Source of the DNA: Rhodospirillaceae bacterium
GTDB lineage: Bacteria > Pseudomonadota > Alphaproteobacteria > Rhodospirillales > Casp-alpha2
Direction: 5' to 3'
Assembly (NCBI GenBank): GCA_016845145.1
Contig: JAERTE010000119.1
Coordinates: 1 to 64,000 of the forward strand
Length of the DNA stretch: 64,000 bases
Each line of letters begins with the position of its first letter. Position 1 is the first letter of the stretch. This document shows positions 44,991 to 52,134 of this stretch, one piece after another. The notes beneath the pieces are model-generated. The model was not told where the DNA came from and searched no databases. It worked only from the letters and a program-made list of their open reading frames with translations. The position numbers and the translations under genes are program-made.

Positions 44991-45007
44991 GCGCCCTAAA
45001 AGGGCGC
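44991..45007 (+). promoter_or_regulatory. Perfect palindromic hairpin just before the sensor-kinase start
   Basis: GCGCCCT at 44991-44997, three A bases, and AGGGCGC at 45001-45007 form a perfect 7-bp stem. It ends one base before the ATG at 45009 and leaves no free Shine-Dalgarno for that start. It could end transcription from the HIT gene, though there is no T-tract. It could limit translation of the kinase, or be a protein-binding palindrome. Confidence 0.5.
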
Positions 45008-45008
45008 T

Positions 45009-46859
45009 ATGACTGATGTCATGGGCAGGAGAGCGATTGGTATTGTCAGCGCTTTGTGCGTGGCGTGGGGTTTGTGGACGTCCGCTGCGTCGGCGCGTGA
45101 TCATTCCGAGCAAATCCGCATCGGCGTGCTTGCTTTCCGCGGCGCCGAGCATGTTATGCGCTCGTGGAGCGCGACCGCCCAATATCTGTCAGCGGTCATA
45201 CCTGACAGGCGGTTCGAAATCGTACCGCTGCCACTGGCCGAGCTTCGAGAGGCAACAGCGGCGGGGCGTATCGACTATGTGCTGACGAACTCCGGTCAGT
45301 ATGTGGAACTGGAGGAAAAATTCGGTATCAGCCGCATCGCCACGCTGAAGAAATCGTTTTCAGACGGGGTGCGGAATGTTTTCGGCGCAGTCATCCTCGT
45401 TCGCGCAGACAGAGACGACCTCCGGGAGCTGACAGACCTCAAGGGCAAGGTGTTCGGCGCGGTTTCCAGGCATGCGTTCGGCGGGTTCCAGATGGCGTGG
45501 CGAGAGTTGAAGGCGAAGGGCCTTGATCCGTTCGATACGTTCAGTGAGATCAAGTTTTTCGGATTTCCCCAAGATAGCATCGTGCTTGCCGTGCGCGACG
45601 GCGGTGTCGATGCGGGGACAGTGCGGACGGACGTACTGGAAGCAATGGCGCGACAGGGCGCGGTGAACATCAACGATTTCCGCGTGTTAAACCAGCTTGA
45701 AGTGCCTGGCGTGAATGTGGTGCTCAGCACACGTCTTTATCCCGAATGGCCGTTTTCCAAAATGCCGCATGTTTCCACCGAGTTGTCGGAAAAGATTGCG
45801 ATTGCGCTTCTCACTCTTTCTGCCGAAAGCCCGGCTATGCAAGCTGCAAGAGCATCCGGATGGACCGTGCCGCTGGATTACAAACCCGTCCATGACTTGT
45901 TTCGGGAACTCGAGATCGGCCCTTATGCGCCGGGTGAGGTCCGGATCGTTGATGTCATCACTGCGCATTGGGAATGGGTGGTGTTCGCATCGGTATTGTT
46001 TGTTCTGATGATATTGCACGGCGTGCGCACCGAATACCTTGTGCAGCGGCGGACGCGGCAACTCTCGATGGTCAACCGGGAACTTGAGCGTGAGGTGGTA
46101 GAGCGGCGTAGCGCCGAGGAGCGGGCAAGCCAGCATGAGGCCGAACTGGCGCATGTCTCGCGCATTAATGTGATCGGCGAAATGACCTCGGGGCTGGCAC
46201 ATGAACTGCGCCAGCCGCTGGCGGCCATTCGAAATTACGCTGAAGGAGGCATGCAACGTTTGCGCCGCCGGGGCAATGATGCGGCGGATATCGACGGCGC
46301 TTTGTCTCACATTCTCGAACAGGCGGGCCGCGCCGGCGAGATCGTATCTCGTGTTCGCGGTTACATGCGTAAGCGCGACCCGCGCCGCGAGCTGGTCGAT
46401 CTCAATCATGCTGTTGTCGAGGCTGAGCGGTTCTTCCGTCACGATGCGAAGAGCAACAACGTTTCTATTGCGTTCGAGCTTGCAGACGATCTGCCGCAAG
46501 TCAGTGCAGATTTGATCGAATTGGAGCAACTGATCATCAATGTTTGCCGAAACGCCATTGAAGCAATGCAAGATGGGAAAGCCCCTCGAACACTGAAAAT
46601 CGAGACTTCCTTCGATGACGGCGCGGTCCGGGTTGTTGTCGCTGATACGGGACCGGGCCTGTCGACCAGACAGTTAGATGAGGTGTGGCAGCCGTTCTTT
46701 ACCACCAAGGAGCGCGGGCTGGGCTTGGGTCTGGCTATTTGCCGCTCCATTGTCGAAGCCCACGGCGGTAAAATCAGTGCCGAAAACAGGGTGGAAGGTG
46801 GATTGTTGATTGTGTTCAGGATTCCCGTAGCGGAGGGAACAGTAATTCATGAGCCGTAA
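45009..46859 (+). CDS. TtrS-like sensor histidine kinase with PhnD-type periplasmic domain
   Basis: The 616-residue protein has a signal/anchor helix, a periplasmic phosphonate-binding-like (PhnD) domain (about residues 36-300: IRIGVLAFRGAEH, DYVLTNSGQYVELE, VFGAVSRHAFGGFQMAWREL), one membrane helix near 323-340, a short coiled coil, a HisKA helix with His398 in GLAHELRQPLAAIRNY, and an HATPase domain (NVCRNAIEAM, VADTGPGLS, GLGLGLAICRSIVEAHGG). This layout is that of TtrS, which senses tetrathionate. The response regulator gene overlaps its end by eleven bases. Neighbouring sox genes support a sulfur-compound signal. The ATG at 45021 is an alternative start. Confidence 0.85.
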   Translation: MTDVMGRRAIGIVSALCVAWGLWTSAASARDHSEQIRIGVLAFRGAEHVMRSWSATAQYLSAVIPDRRFEIVPLPLAELREATAAGRIDYVLTNSGQYVELEEKFGISRIATLKKSFSDGVRNVFGAVILVRADRDDLRELTDLKGKVFGAVSRHAFGGFQMAWRELKAKGLDPFDTFSEIKFFGFPQDSIVLAVRDGGVDAGTVRTDVLEAMARQGAVNINDFRVLNQLEVPGVNVVLSTRLYPEWPFSKMPHVSTELSEKIAIALLTLSAESPAMQAARASGWTVPLDYKPVHDLFRELEIGPYAPGEVRIVDVITAHWEWVVFASVLFVLMILHGVRTEYLVQRRTRQLSMVNRELEREVVERRSAEERASQHEAELAHVSRINVIGEMTSGLAHELRQPLAAIRNYAEGGMQRLRRRGNDAADIDGALSHILEQAGRAGEIVSRVRGYMRKRDPRRELVDLNHAVVEAERFFRHDAKSNNVSIAFELADDLPQVSADLIELEQLIINVCRNAIEAMQDGKAPRTLKIETSFDDGAVRVVVADTGPGLSTRQLDEVWQPFFTTKERGLGLGLAICRSIVEAHGGKISAENRVEGGLLIVFRIPVAEGTVIHEP

Positions 46860-47493
46860 TATTCAGGTTTACATCATTGATGACGATGACGCCGTGCGAG
46901 GGTCGATTTGTTGGTTGCTGGAATCGAACGACCATCCGACCATCGGGCTGGCATCGGGGCAAGAACTGTTGGACCGGCTGCCACTTGAGGGTGAGGCTTG
47001 CATTGTCACCGATGTCCGCATGCCGGCCATGAGCGGCATAGAATTGATGGAAGCCTTGGCCGCGCGTGGCAGCAACGTTCCGGTGGTTGTCATCTCCGCG
47101 CATGGCGATATTCAGATGGCCGTCGAAACGATGAAATTGGGCGCTGTGGATTTCGTGGAAAAGCCATTTGAGGAAAAGGCTTTGGTCCAGGCGGTAGAAC
47201 GCGCGCTGGGTGAGAGCCGCCGTCGCCTGGAAACGCTGTCCATTGATGCCGATGTGCGTCGACGGTTCCAACGATTGACAGCACGCGAGTGTGAAGTGCT
47301 GGAGATGATCCTTGCGGGCCGGCCCAACCGCTCCGTGGCGAACGATTTGGCAATAAGTGAGAAGACGGTCGAGGCGCACCGGGCCCACATCATGGAAAAA
47401 ACTGGCGCCACGTCGTTTGCCGATTTGGTCACCAAAGCCGTGCAGACCGAATTCCTCAAAACGCGGCGCGCCAACCCACCGTCGACGGGGTAG
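46849..47493 (+). CDS. TtrR-like response regulator (NarL/FixJ type)
   Basis: The 214-residue protein has a receiver domain with the acidic cluster IIDDDDAV, the phospho-acceptor Asp55 (VTDVRMPAMSG), VVISAHGDIQMAVETMKLGAVDF and EKPFEEKAL, then a LuxR-type helix-turn-helix (LTARECEVLEMILAG, SVANDLAISEKTVEAHRAHIMEK). This is the FixJ/TtrR arrangement. It overlaps the sensor gene by eleven bases. It is followed by the DsrE-like and soxYZ genes, its likely targets. Confidence 0.92.
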   Translation: MSRNIQVYIIDDDDAVRGSICWLLESNDHPTIGLASGQELLDRLPLEGEACIVTDVRMPAMSGIELMEALAARGSNVPVVVISAHGDIQMAVETMKLGAVDFVEKPFEEKALVQAVERALGESRRRLETLSIDADVRRRFQRLTARECEVLEMILAGRPNRSVANDLAISEKTVEAHRAHIMEKTGATSFADLVTKAVQTEFLKTRRANPPSTG

Positions 47494-47599
47494 GGTTTTC
47501 CCCAATATTCGTGATTGTCGTATTCCGCTAACGTTTGATCGGAAGGTATGGCTGAATTTGATCAGTCGGGATGGAGAAACGTTTTAGCGGGAGGAACAC

Positions 47600-48070
47600 A
47601 TGCAGATATCTTGGCGGGCTTCAGGGATAGTATTTGCCACGTTGGCAGCGTTCTTGGTCATGCTGACCCAAGTTGGCGATGCCGATGCGGGACAGCGTTA
47701 TTCAAAACAGAAAGTCGTCTACCACATCAATTATCCGGGTGGGAAAGATGATAAAAAATATGCTGGCGCTATGCGCAATATTCAAAATCACATCAATGCT
47801 GTCGGTGCGAAAAATCTCGACATCAAAGTCGTCGTTCACGGTAATGGTGTCGGGTTGCTGAAATCCGCGAAGAACACCGGCAAAGTGCAAACCGCCGTGG
47901 CCAATCTTAAGTCGCAGAGCATCAAGTTTCAGGTCTGTGCCAATACGCTGAAGGGACGCAAGATCCCCATGGACTCGCTTTACGAGGTCTTCGACGAAGA
48001 CATCGTACCATCCGGCGTTGCCGAGCTCGCGCATCTTCAAGCGCAGGGTTACACCTACATCAAACCCTGA
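47600..48070 (+). CDS. Periplasmic DsrE-like protein
   Basis: The 156-residue protein has a signal peptide (helix ending about residue 30, GDADA) and a DsrE/DsrF-like domain: VVYHINYPGG, AMRNIQNHINAVG, IKVVVHGNGVGLL, IKFQVCANTLKGRKI with the single likely active cysteine, and VPSGVAELAHLQAQGYTYIKP at the end. Secreted DsrE-like proteins of this type are often found beside sox genes and may carry or relay sulfur; the function is not proven. The start ATG follows GGGAGGA. A UUCG hairpin lies between it and soxY. Confidence 0.85.
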   Translation: MQISWRASGIVFATLAAFLVMLTQVGDADAGQRYSKQKVVYHINYPGGKDDKKYAGAMRNIQNHINAVGAKNLDIKVVVHGNGVGLLKSAKNTGKVQTAVANLKSQSIKFQVCANTLKGRKIPMDSLYEVFDEDIVPSGVAELAHLQAQGYTYIKP

Positions 48071-48107
48071 TCCAACAAGGGTGTTATCTACAGTTCGGGA
48101 CAATCGG

Positions 48108-48131
48108 CCCTGGTCGCTTCGGCGGCCGGGG
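48108..48131 (+). promoter_or_regulatory. UUCG-capped hairpin between the dsrE-like gene and soxY
   Basis: CCCTGGTCGC at 48108-48117, the tetraloop TTCG, and GCGGCCGGGG at 48122-48131 pair over ten positions with two G-U pairs. UUCG loops are unusually stable. A short spacer and an A-run follow, with no T-tract on the plus strand, so it is more likely an mRNA-stabilising or processing element than a terminator. Confidence 0.5.
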
Positions 48132-48176
48132 TTGATTGCCGAAAAAAAATCATGAGAAAGCGCCGGAGGAAACACG

Positions 48177-48635
48177 TTGAACTGTGAGAAGTTAAGCCGC
48201 CGCTCGTTCATATCGGTCGCCGGGGCCGGTGCACTCAGCCTCTCGCTCGCCCCTTTCGCCGCTGAAGCAACGCCTAAACAAGTGCTGGGGGCGATTGAGA
48301 AAGTGATCGGCAATCGCGCACCGAAGGATGGCCGGGTCAGTATCGTGTTGCCCGAGATTGCCGAGAACGGCGGCGTAGTGCCGTTGAAAGTGGCTGTCGA
48401 TAGCCCAATGACAGGTACGGATTTCGTCAAGTCGGTGCACGTTTTTGCTGATGGTAATCCGTTGCCCGAGGTCGCCAACTATCATTTCGGTCCGAACAAC
48501 GGCAAAGCCGCATTCGCGCTTCGAATCCGGCTGGCGAAAACCCAAAAAATCGTCGCTGTCGCGGAAATGAGCGATGGCCAGGTGTTCATGGCTCGGCGTG
48601 AGGTCAAAGTGACGTTGGGCGGTTGTGGTGGGTAA
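48177..48635 (+). CDS. soxY: SoxY, sulfur-carrier subunit of the SoxYZ complex
   Basis: The 152-residue protein carries a Tat-type signal (SRRSFISVAGAG), a SoxY fold (VSIVLPEIAENGGVVPLKV, VKSVHVFADGNPLPEVANY) and the C-terminal swinging arm GGCGG whose Cys holds the sulfur substrate in periplasmic thiosulfate oxidation. The start is a TTG at 48177 with GGAGGAAA about eight bases before it. SoxZ follows in the next eleven bases. SoxAX, SoxB and SoxCD are not in the window. Confidence 0.95.
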   Translation: MNCEKLSRRSFISVAGAGALSLSLAPFAAEATPKQVLGAIEKVIGNRAPKDGRVSIVLPEIAENGGVVPLKVAVDSPMTGTDFVKSVHVFADGNPLPEVANYHFGPNNGKAAFALRIRLAKTQKIVAVAEMSDGQVFMARREVKVTLGGCGG

Positions 48636-48646
48636 GGAAGAGAGCA

Positions 48647-48982
48647 ATGGCGAACAAAGATATCGGGCCCCGCGTGCGGATACCGAAAAAGCTTAAGAAG
48701 GGCGACGTCTTCGAAGTTAAGACACTGGTGTCGCATGATATGGAAAGCGGCCAACGCCCTGACAAGAAAACCGGCAAGAAAATCCCACGCGATATCATCA
48801 AGAGGTTGCGGGTTACCTATAACGGCAAACAAGTGCTTGATGCCGATTGGCATCCCGCCGTATCCGCCAACCCGTTTACATCGTTTTACGTGGTTGCCGA
48901 AGCCAGTGGCTCCATGGACTTCACTTGGACAGACGATAGCGGCGCCATGTTCACCAAAAGCGTCAAGATCAAGGTCGGCTAA
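48647..48982 (+). CDS. soxZ: SoxZ, partner of SoxY
   Basis: The 111-residue protein has the SoxZ immunoglobulin-like fold: IGPRVRIPKKLKKGDVFEVKTLVSHDMESG (split at its centre), IIKRLRVTYNGKQV, WHPAVSANPFTSFYV and DFTWTDDSGAMFTKSV near the end. It lacks a signal peptide, as usual, because it is exported with SoxY. I start at ATG 48647, 24 bases inside the open frame. Its last four bases overlap the 3' end of the opposite-strand TPP-enzyme gene. Confidence 0.95.
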   Translation: MANKDIGPRVRIPKKLKKGDVFEVKTLVSHDMESGQRPDKKTGKKIPRDIIKRLRVTYNGKQVLDADWHPAVSANPFTSFYVVAEASGSMDFTWTDDSGAMFTKSVKIKVG

Positions 48983-50652
48983 GCCCCTTCCGCTGCCGCA
49001 CGAAGACCTGAAAGTGTCGCCGTCGGGGTGATGGCTTCGGGGTCGACCTTAAGCTCGATGATCGCCGGTTTGCCGCTATCTTGCGCGCGCTGAAAGGCGG
49101 CGGGAAAATCGTCGGTCTTGGTGACCAGTTCACCGTGCGCGCCGAAGGCCTGCGCCAGCAGTTGGAAGTCTGGATTGCCCAATTCCGTCGCGATAGTGCG
49201 GCCCGGAAAGTGCTTCTCCTGATGCATGCGGATGGTGCCGTACATACCGTTATTGACGATGACGACAATCAAGTTGATGCCGTGGTGGGCAGCGGTGGCG
49301 AGTTCCTGGCTGGTCATCATGAAATCGCCATCGCCGGCCAGCGTGACGACCGAGCGGCCCGGATGCAGGCGCTTGGCGGCGATCCCTGCCGGTACGCCGT
49401 AACCCATGGAGCCTGACGTGGGGGCCAGTTGTGTGCCGAAATCGCGGTGCCGGAAAAACCTGTGCAGGAAGCCTGAGAAATTGCCCGCGCCATTGGTGAC
49501 GATGCCGTCGTCGGGGATGGCGTCCCTGATCATGTGAATGATACGGCCGACATTTACATCCCCCGGCACGTCGGTGGGTTCACTCCAGGCGAGGTAATTG
49601 GCGTGCGCTTGTTTGGTGTCCGCGGCCCATGCCCCGTGTACGGGCTCAAGCGCGGCGGCGGCGGCGGCGAAAGCGTCCATGCCGGCATTGATCGCGATGA
49701 CGGGATGGTACACACGCCCCAACTCTTCCGCGCCCGGGTAAATGTGTACAAGGTCCTGCTTCGGCATCGGGATGTCCAACAGATCATAGCCGGACGTTGT
49801 CATCTCGCCCAGGCGCGGCCCAGCGGCGATCAACAGATCGGCGTTCTTCACCCGGTCGCTCAGTGCCGGATTGAGTCCAAGGCCGATGTCGCCGGCATAA
49901 TTGGGGTGTTCGTTGTTGAACAGATCTTGATAGCGGAATGCACAGACCACTGGCAGGTGATTGGCCTCGGCGAATGTTTTTATGTCCGCGAGACCGGTTT
50001 CGGTCCAGAATTTGCCCCCCAACAGCAACACGGGGCGTTCGGCTTTCTCAAGCCGCATGCGCAATTCCGCCATGGCGGCGGGATCGGCGGCGGGCTGCAC
50101 GCGGTGCGCGCGGTTGAGCGGTATCGCCGGCGCGCGGTCATCGAGCATATCTTCGGGCAAAGACAACACCACGGGCCCGGGCCGGCCGGCCATGGCGGTA
50201 TGATAGGCTTGATTGACATATTCCGGCACGCGTTCCGCATAGTCGATCTCGGCCACCCATTTCGCCATCTGGCCGAACATGCGGCGATAGTCGATTTCCT
50301 GGAATGCTTCGCGGTCGCGCATGCCGCGTCCCACCTGCCCGACGAGCAGAATCATCGGCGTCGAGTCCTGAAATGCAATATGCACGCCGGCGGACGCATT
50401 GGTGGCGCCGGGGCCGCGGGTCACGAAACACAGGCCTGGCCGGCCCGTCATCTTGCCATAGGCGTCGGCCATCATTGCCGCACCCGATTCCTGGCGGCAG
50501 GTGACGAGATCGATGGAAGGCGCATCGTGCAGCGCATCGAGCGCCGTCAGGTAACTTTCCCCCGGCACGCAAAAAGCCATGTCGGCGCCGTTGGTCAACA
50601 GTGAATCGACCAACAATTGGCCGCCATTGCGCAGATTATCCTGTGCCGTCAT
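48979..50652 (-). CDS. Acetolactate-synthase-like thiamine-diphosphate enzyme
   Basis: The 557-residue protein has all three TPP-enzyme domains: the N-terminal activating Glu in CRQESGAAMMADAYGK, GPGATNA and the central domain near residues 195-320, and the cofactor-binding GDGDFMMTSQELATAAHHGI ending with VNNGMYG. It resembles the large group that includes acetolactate synthase, benzoylformate decarboxylase and sulfoacetaldehyde acetyltransferase; sequence alone does not pick the reaction. I start at ATG 50652 with GGAGG eight bases upstream. It is a single transcription unit, convergent with soxZ. Confidence 0.88.
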   Translation of the reverse strand: MTAQDNLRNGGQLLVDSLLTNGADMAFCVPGESYLTALDALHDAPSIDLVTCRQESGAAMMADAYGKMTGRPGLCFVTRGPGATNASAGVHIAFQDSTPMILLVGQVGRGMRDREAFQEIDYRRMFGQMAKWVAEIDYAERVPEYVNQAYHTAMAGRPGPVVLSLPEDMLDDRAPAIPLNRAHRVQPAADPAAMAELRMRLEKAERPVLLLGGKFWTETGLADIKTFAEANHLPVVCAFRYQDLFNNEHPNYAGDIGLGLNPALSDRVKNADLLIAAGPRLGEMTTSGYDLLDIPMPKQDLVHIYPGAEELGRVYHPVIAINAGMDAFAAAAAALEPVHGAWAADTKQAHANYLAWSEPTDVPGDVNVGRIIHMIRDAIPDDGIVTNGAGNFSGFLHRFFRHRDFGTQLAPTSGSMGYGVPAGIAAKRLHPGRSVVTLAGDGDFMMTSQELATAAHHGINLIVVIVNNGMYGTIRMHQEKHFPGRTIATELGNPDFQLLAQAFGAHGELVTKTDDFPAAFQRAQDSGKPAIIELKVDPEAITPTATLSGLRAAAEGA

Positions 50653-50779
50653 TGAGGCTTCCTCCCGAAAAGCAGATGTGTGGTCCATCTATTAGCGATG
50701 GCGGGGCGCGTCACAAGCCATATTTAACGGGAATTTTTACTTTTCTTGCCGATTTGCGCGGCTTTTCTCAGTTTTTCTT

Positions 50780-50886
50780 TGGGGGTGTGATGTCGATCAC
50801 TGCCGTATGTGCGTGTCGGGCATAAGATACCTGAGATTTCCACTTAAAACTCTCCTCCGACCCGGCCAATCGCCGGGTTCTTTTTT
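50780..50886 (+). ncRNA. Candidate small RNA with anti-SD motif and rho-independent terminator
   Basis: A perfect terminator (see separate entry) ends at 50886 on the plus strand, yet no plus-strand gene lies between soxZ (ends 48982) and it. About eight bases before the terminator stem is CTCCTCC (50852-50858), able to pair with Shine-Dalgarno sequences as in alphaproteobacterial sRNAs with CCUCCUCCC loops. The 5' end is unknown: the region upstream is open and no clear promoter was found. It could also be the leader of the 50944 gene. Confidence 0.3.
50860..50886 (+). terminator. Rho-independent terminator
   Basis: ACCCGGC at 50860-50866 and GCCGGGT at 50872-50878 form a perfect 7-bp stem around a five-base loop. 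It is followed by TC and six T bases (50881-50886). Confidence 0.8.
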
Positions 50887-50943
50887 GCCCAAATTCCAGT
50901 TGTACCAGGGACTCGCAAGGCGGCTGCATGGTACAATATAGCA

Positions 50944-51150
50944 ATGACCCTTGCTGCGACCCCCGTTGCTAATTCCGAACCCAACCCGTGTATCCCAAGC
51001 GCGGTGCTCGGTGGAGAGATCAATCTGGAGGGCATCGAAGGGCGTATCAGCTCGTCGCTTTCCGCCAAGGTTCGACAACTTGTCGACGATCACCCCGACC
51101 GTGCGCTAGAGGTTATCCGCGGATGGATGGCCGAGGACTATCTGCATTGA
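50944..51150 (+). CDS. Microprotein matching the FliG-binding tail of FliF
   Basis: The 68-residue protein ends INLEGIEGRISSSLSAKV followed by RQLVDDHPDRALEVIRGWMAED. This fits the C-terminal cytoplasmic tail of the flagellar MS-ring protein FliF (IDLxxVxGxVxxSSxxKxxELVxxHPxEAxxIxRxWM), which binds FliG. No FliF membrane part is present. A TACAAT lies six bases before the ATG with no visible Shine-Dalgarno, so the message may be leaderless. It may be a flagellar remnant, a FliG competitor or an unrelated helical hairpin. Confidence 0.6.
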   Translation: MTLAATPVANSEPNPCIPSAVLGGEINLEGIEGRISSSLSAKVRQLVDDHPDRALEVIRGWMAEDYLH

Positions 51151-51565
51151 GGTAACGAGAATTGTTTCGGAATCGTTTGCCGAGGTAAGAATGCCGCGAT
51201 TTTTTTGGCATCGGGAAATGACCTTGAGGGACGGCATCATGAGCGGTTGAATTGGTGTCGCCCAGGCAATTGTCAGATGATGAAATTTCGCCAGTCTCTT
51301 AACAAATGTAATTTACGGGCCAATTGTATCCCGTTCATACTGCGTTAGGTGACCAATCGATAGATTGGCCCAGGGGTCGCTTCGCTGTCGGTATCTATGC
51401 CGTGATTGCTGGCTGACAACACTGACACTGAAAATAGCAGTGATACGGCGCCAACGCCTGACGTTGAATAGCTGGTCAAAGTTCAACAATCGCCGACTGG
51501 CAAAATAAGAGAGGGTTCTGGAGGCGAAAAGACAAGCGAAGAACACGTAACTGCGCGAGAGAATC
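51151..51565. other. 415-bp interval, no gene; small palindromes only
   Basis: No frame with family features is present. A perfect 6-bp stem with a GATA loop (CCAATCGATAGATTGG) lies at 51353-51368 and a weaker hairpin (ATGCC/GGCAT around a T-rich loop) near 51190-51213. The promoter of the universal stress protein gene must lie here but I could not fix it. Confidence 0.45.
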
Positions 51566-52066
51566 ATGTCTTTTAAAACAAAAGTGAACAAATTCGCCGA
51601 TAAGAATGCCGTCCTCGTGGGGATAGACTTCTCCGCCGATTCAAAAGCGGCGCTCATCTGGGCCTGCCGCTATGCACATCGAATGAAAGTCCCTGTTGTC
51701 GCCTTTCACGCCGTCCACGAGCCTGCTGAGGCGCCGGGCTTCTATCAGCGCGATGAGAGCAATCAGTTGTCTCCATTGAAAGAAATCGCATCCACGATGA
51801 TGGATGACTTCCTCAAAACGCTACACGGCAGGAAACCCAAGGTTCGGGGAATCGGCAAGGTTCGCACTTTGCTCGTCAAAGGCCTGCCCGCGGAACGCAT
51901 TCTCACGGCCGCGGAGAAGATGAACGCCAGCCTGCTGGTTATGGGGTCGCGTGGGCGGACCGGCCTTTCCAACTTGGTCATGGGGTCCATAGCGGAGCAG
52001 GTGGCCAAACGATCAATGATACCGGTGACCATCGTGAAGGCGCGGGGTGACGACCAAGGCGAATAA
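51566..52066 (+). CDS. Universal stress protein (UspA family)
   Basis: The 166-residue protein has the Usp fold: VLVGIDFSADSKAALIWAC, VVAFHAVHEP, TLLVKGLPAERIL, and the ATP-binding motif GSRGRTGLSNLVMGS that fits G-2x-G-9x-G(S/T), followed by IAEQVAKRS and PVTIVKA. It binds ATP and is linked to stress survival. The Na/Pi transporter gene follows on the same strand, 68 bases after its stop. Confidence 0.9.
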   Translation: MSFKTKVNKFADKNAVLVGIDFSADSKAALIWACRYAHRMKVPVVAFHAVHEPAEAPGFYQRDESNQLSPLKEIASTMMDDFLKTLHGRKPKVRGIGKVRTLLVKGLPAERILTAAEKMNASLLVMGSRGRTGLSNLVMGSIAEQVAKRSMIPVTIVKARGDDQGE

Positions 52067-52134
52067 CAACCATGGAACGGGCGGTGGTCCCTCGTGGGCC
52101 GAAGTTCCGGCAGCAGTGGGTGCTGGAGAGAGCA

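Noticed and set aside
45687..46571. 294-codon minus-strand frame inside the sensor kinase
   Set aside because: It has no motif and lies over conserved kinase-domain codons.
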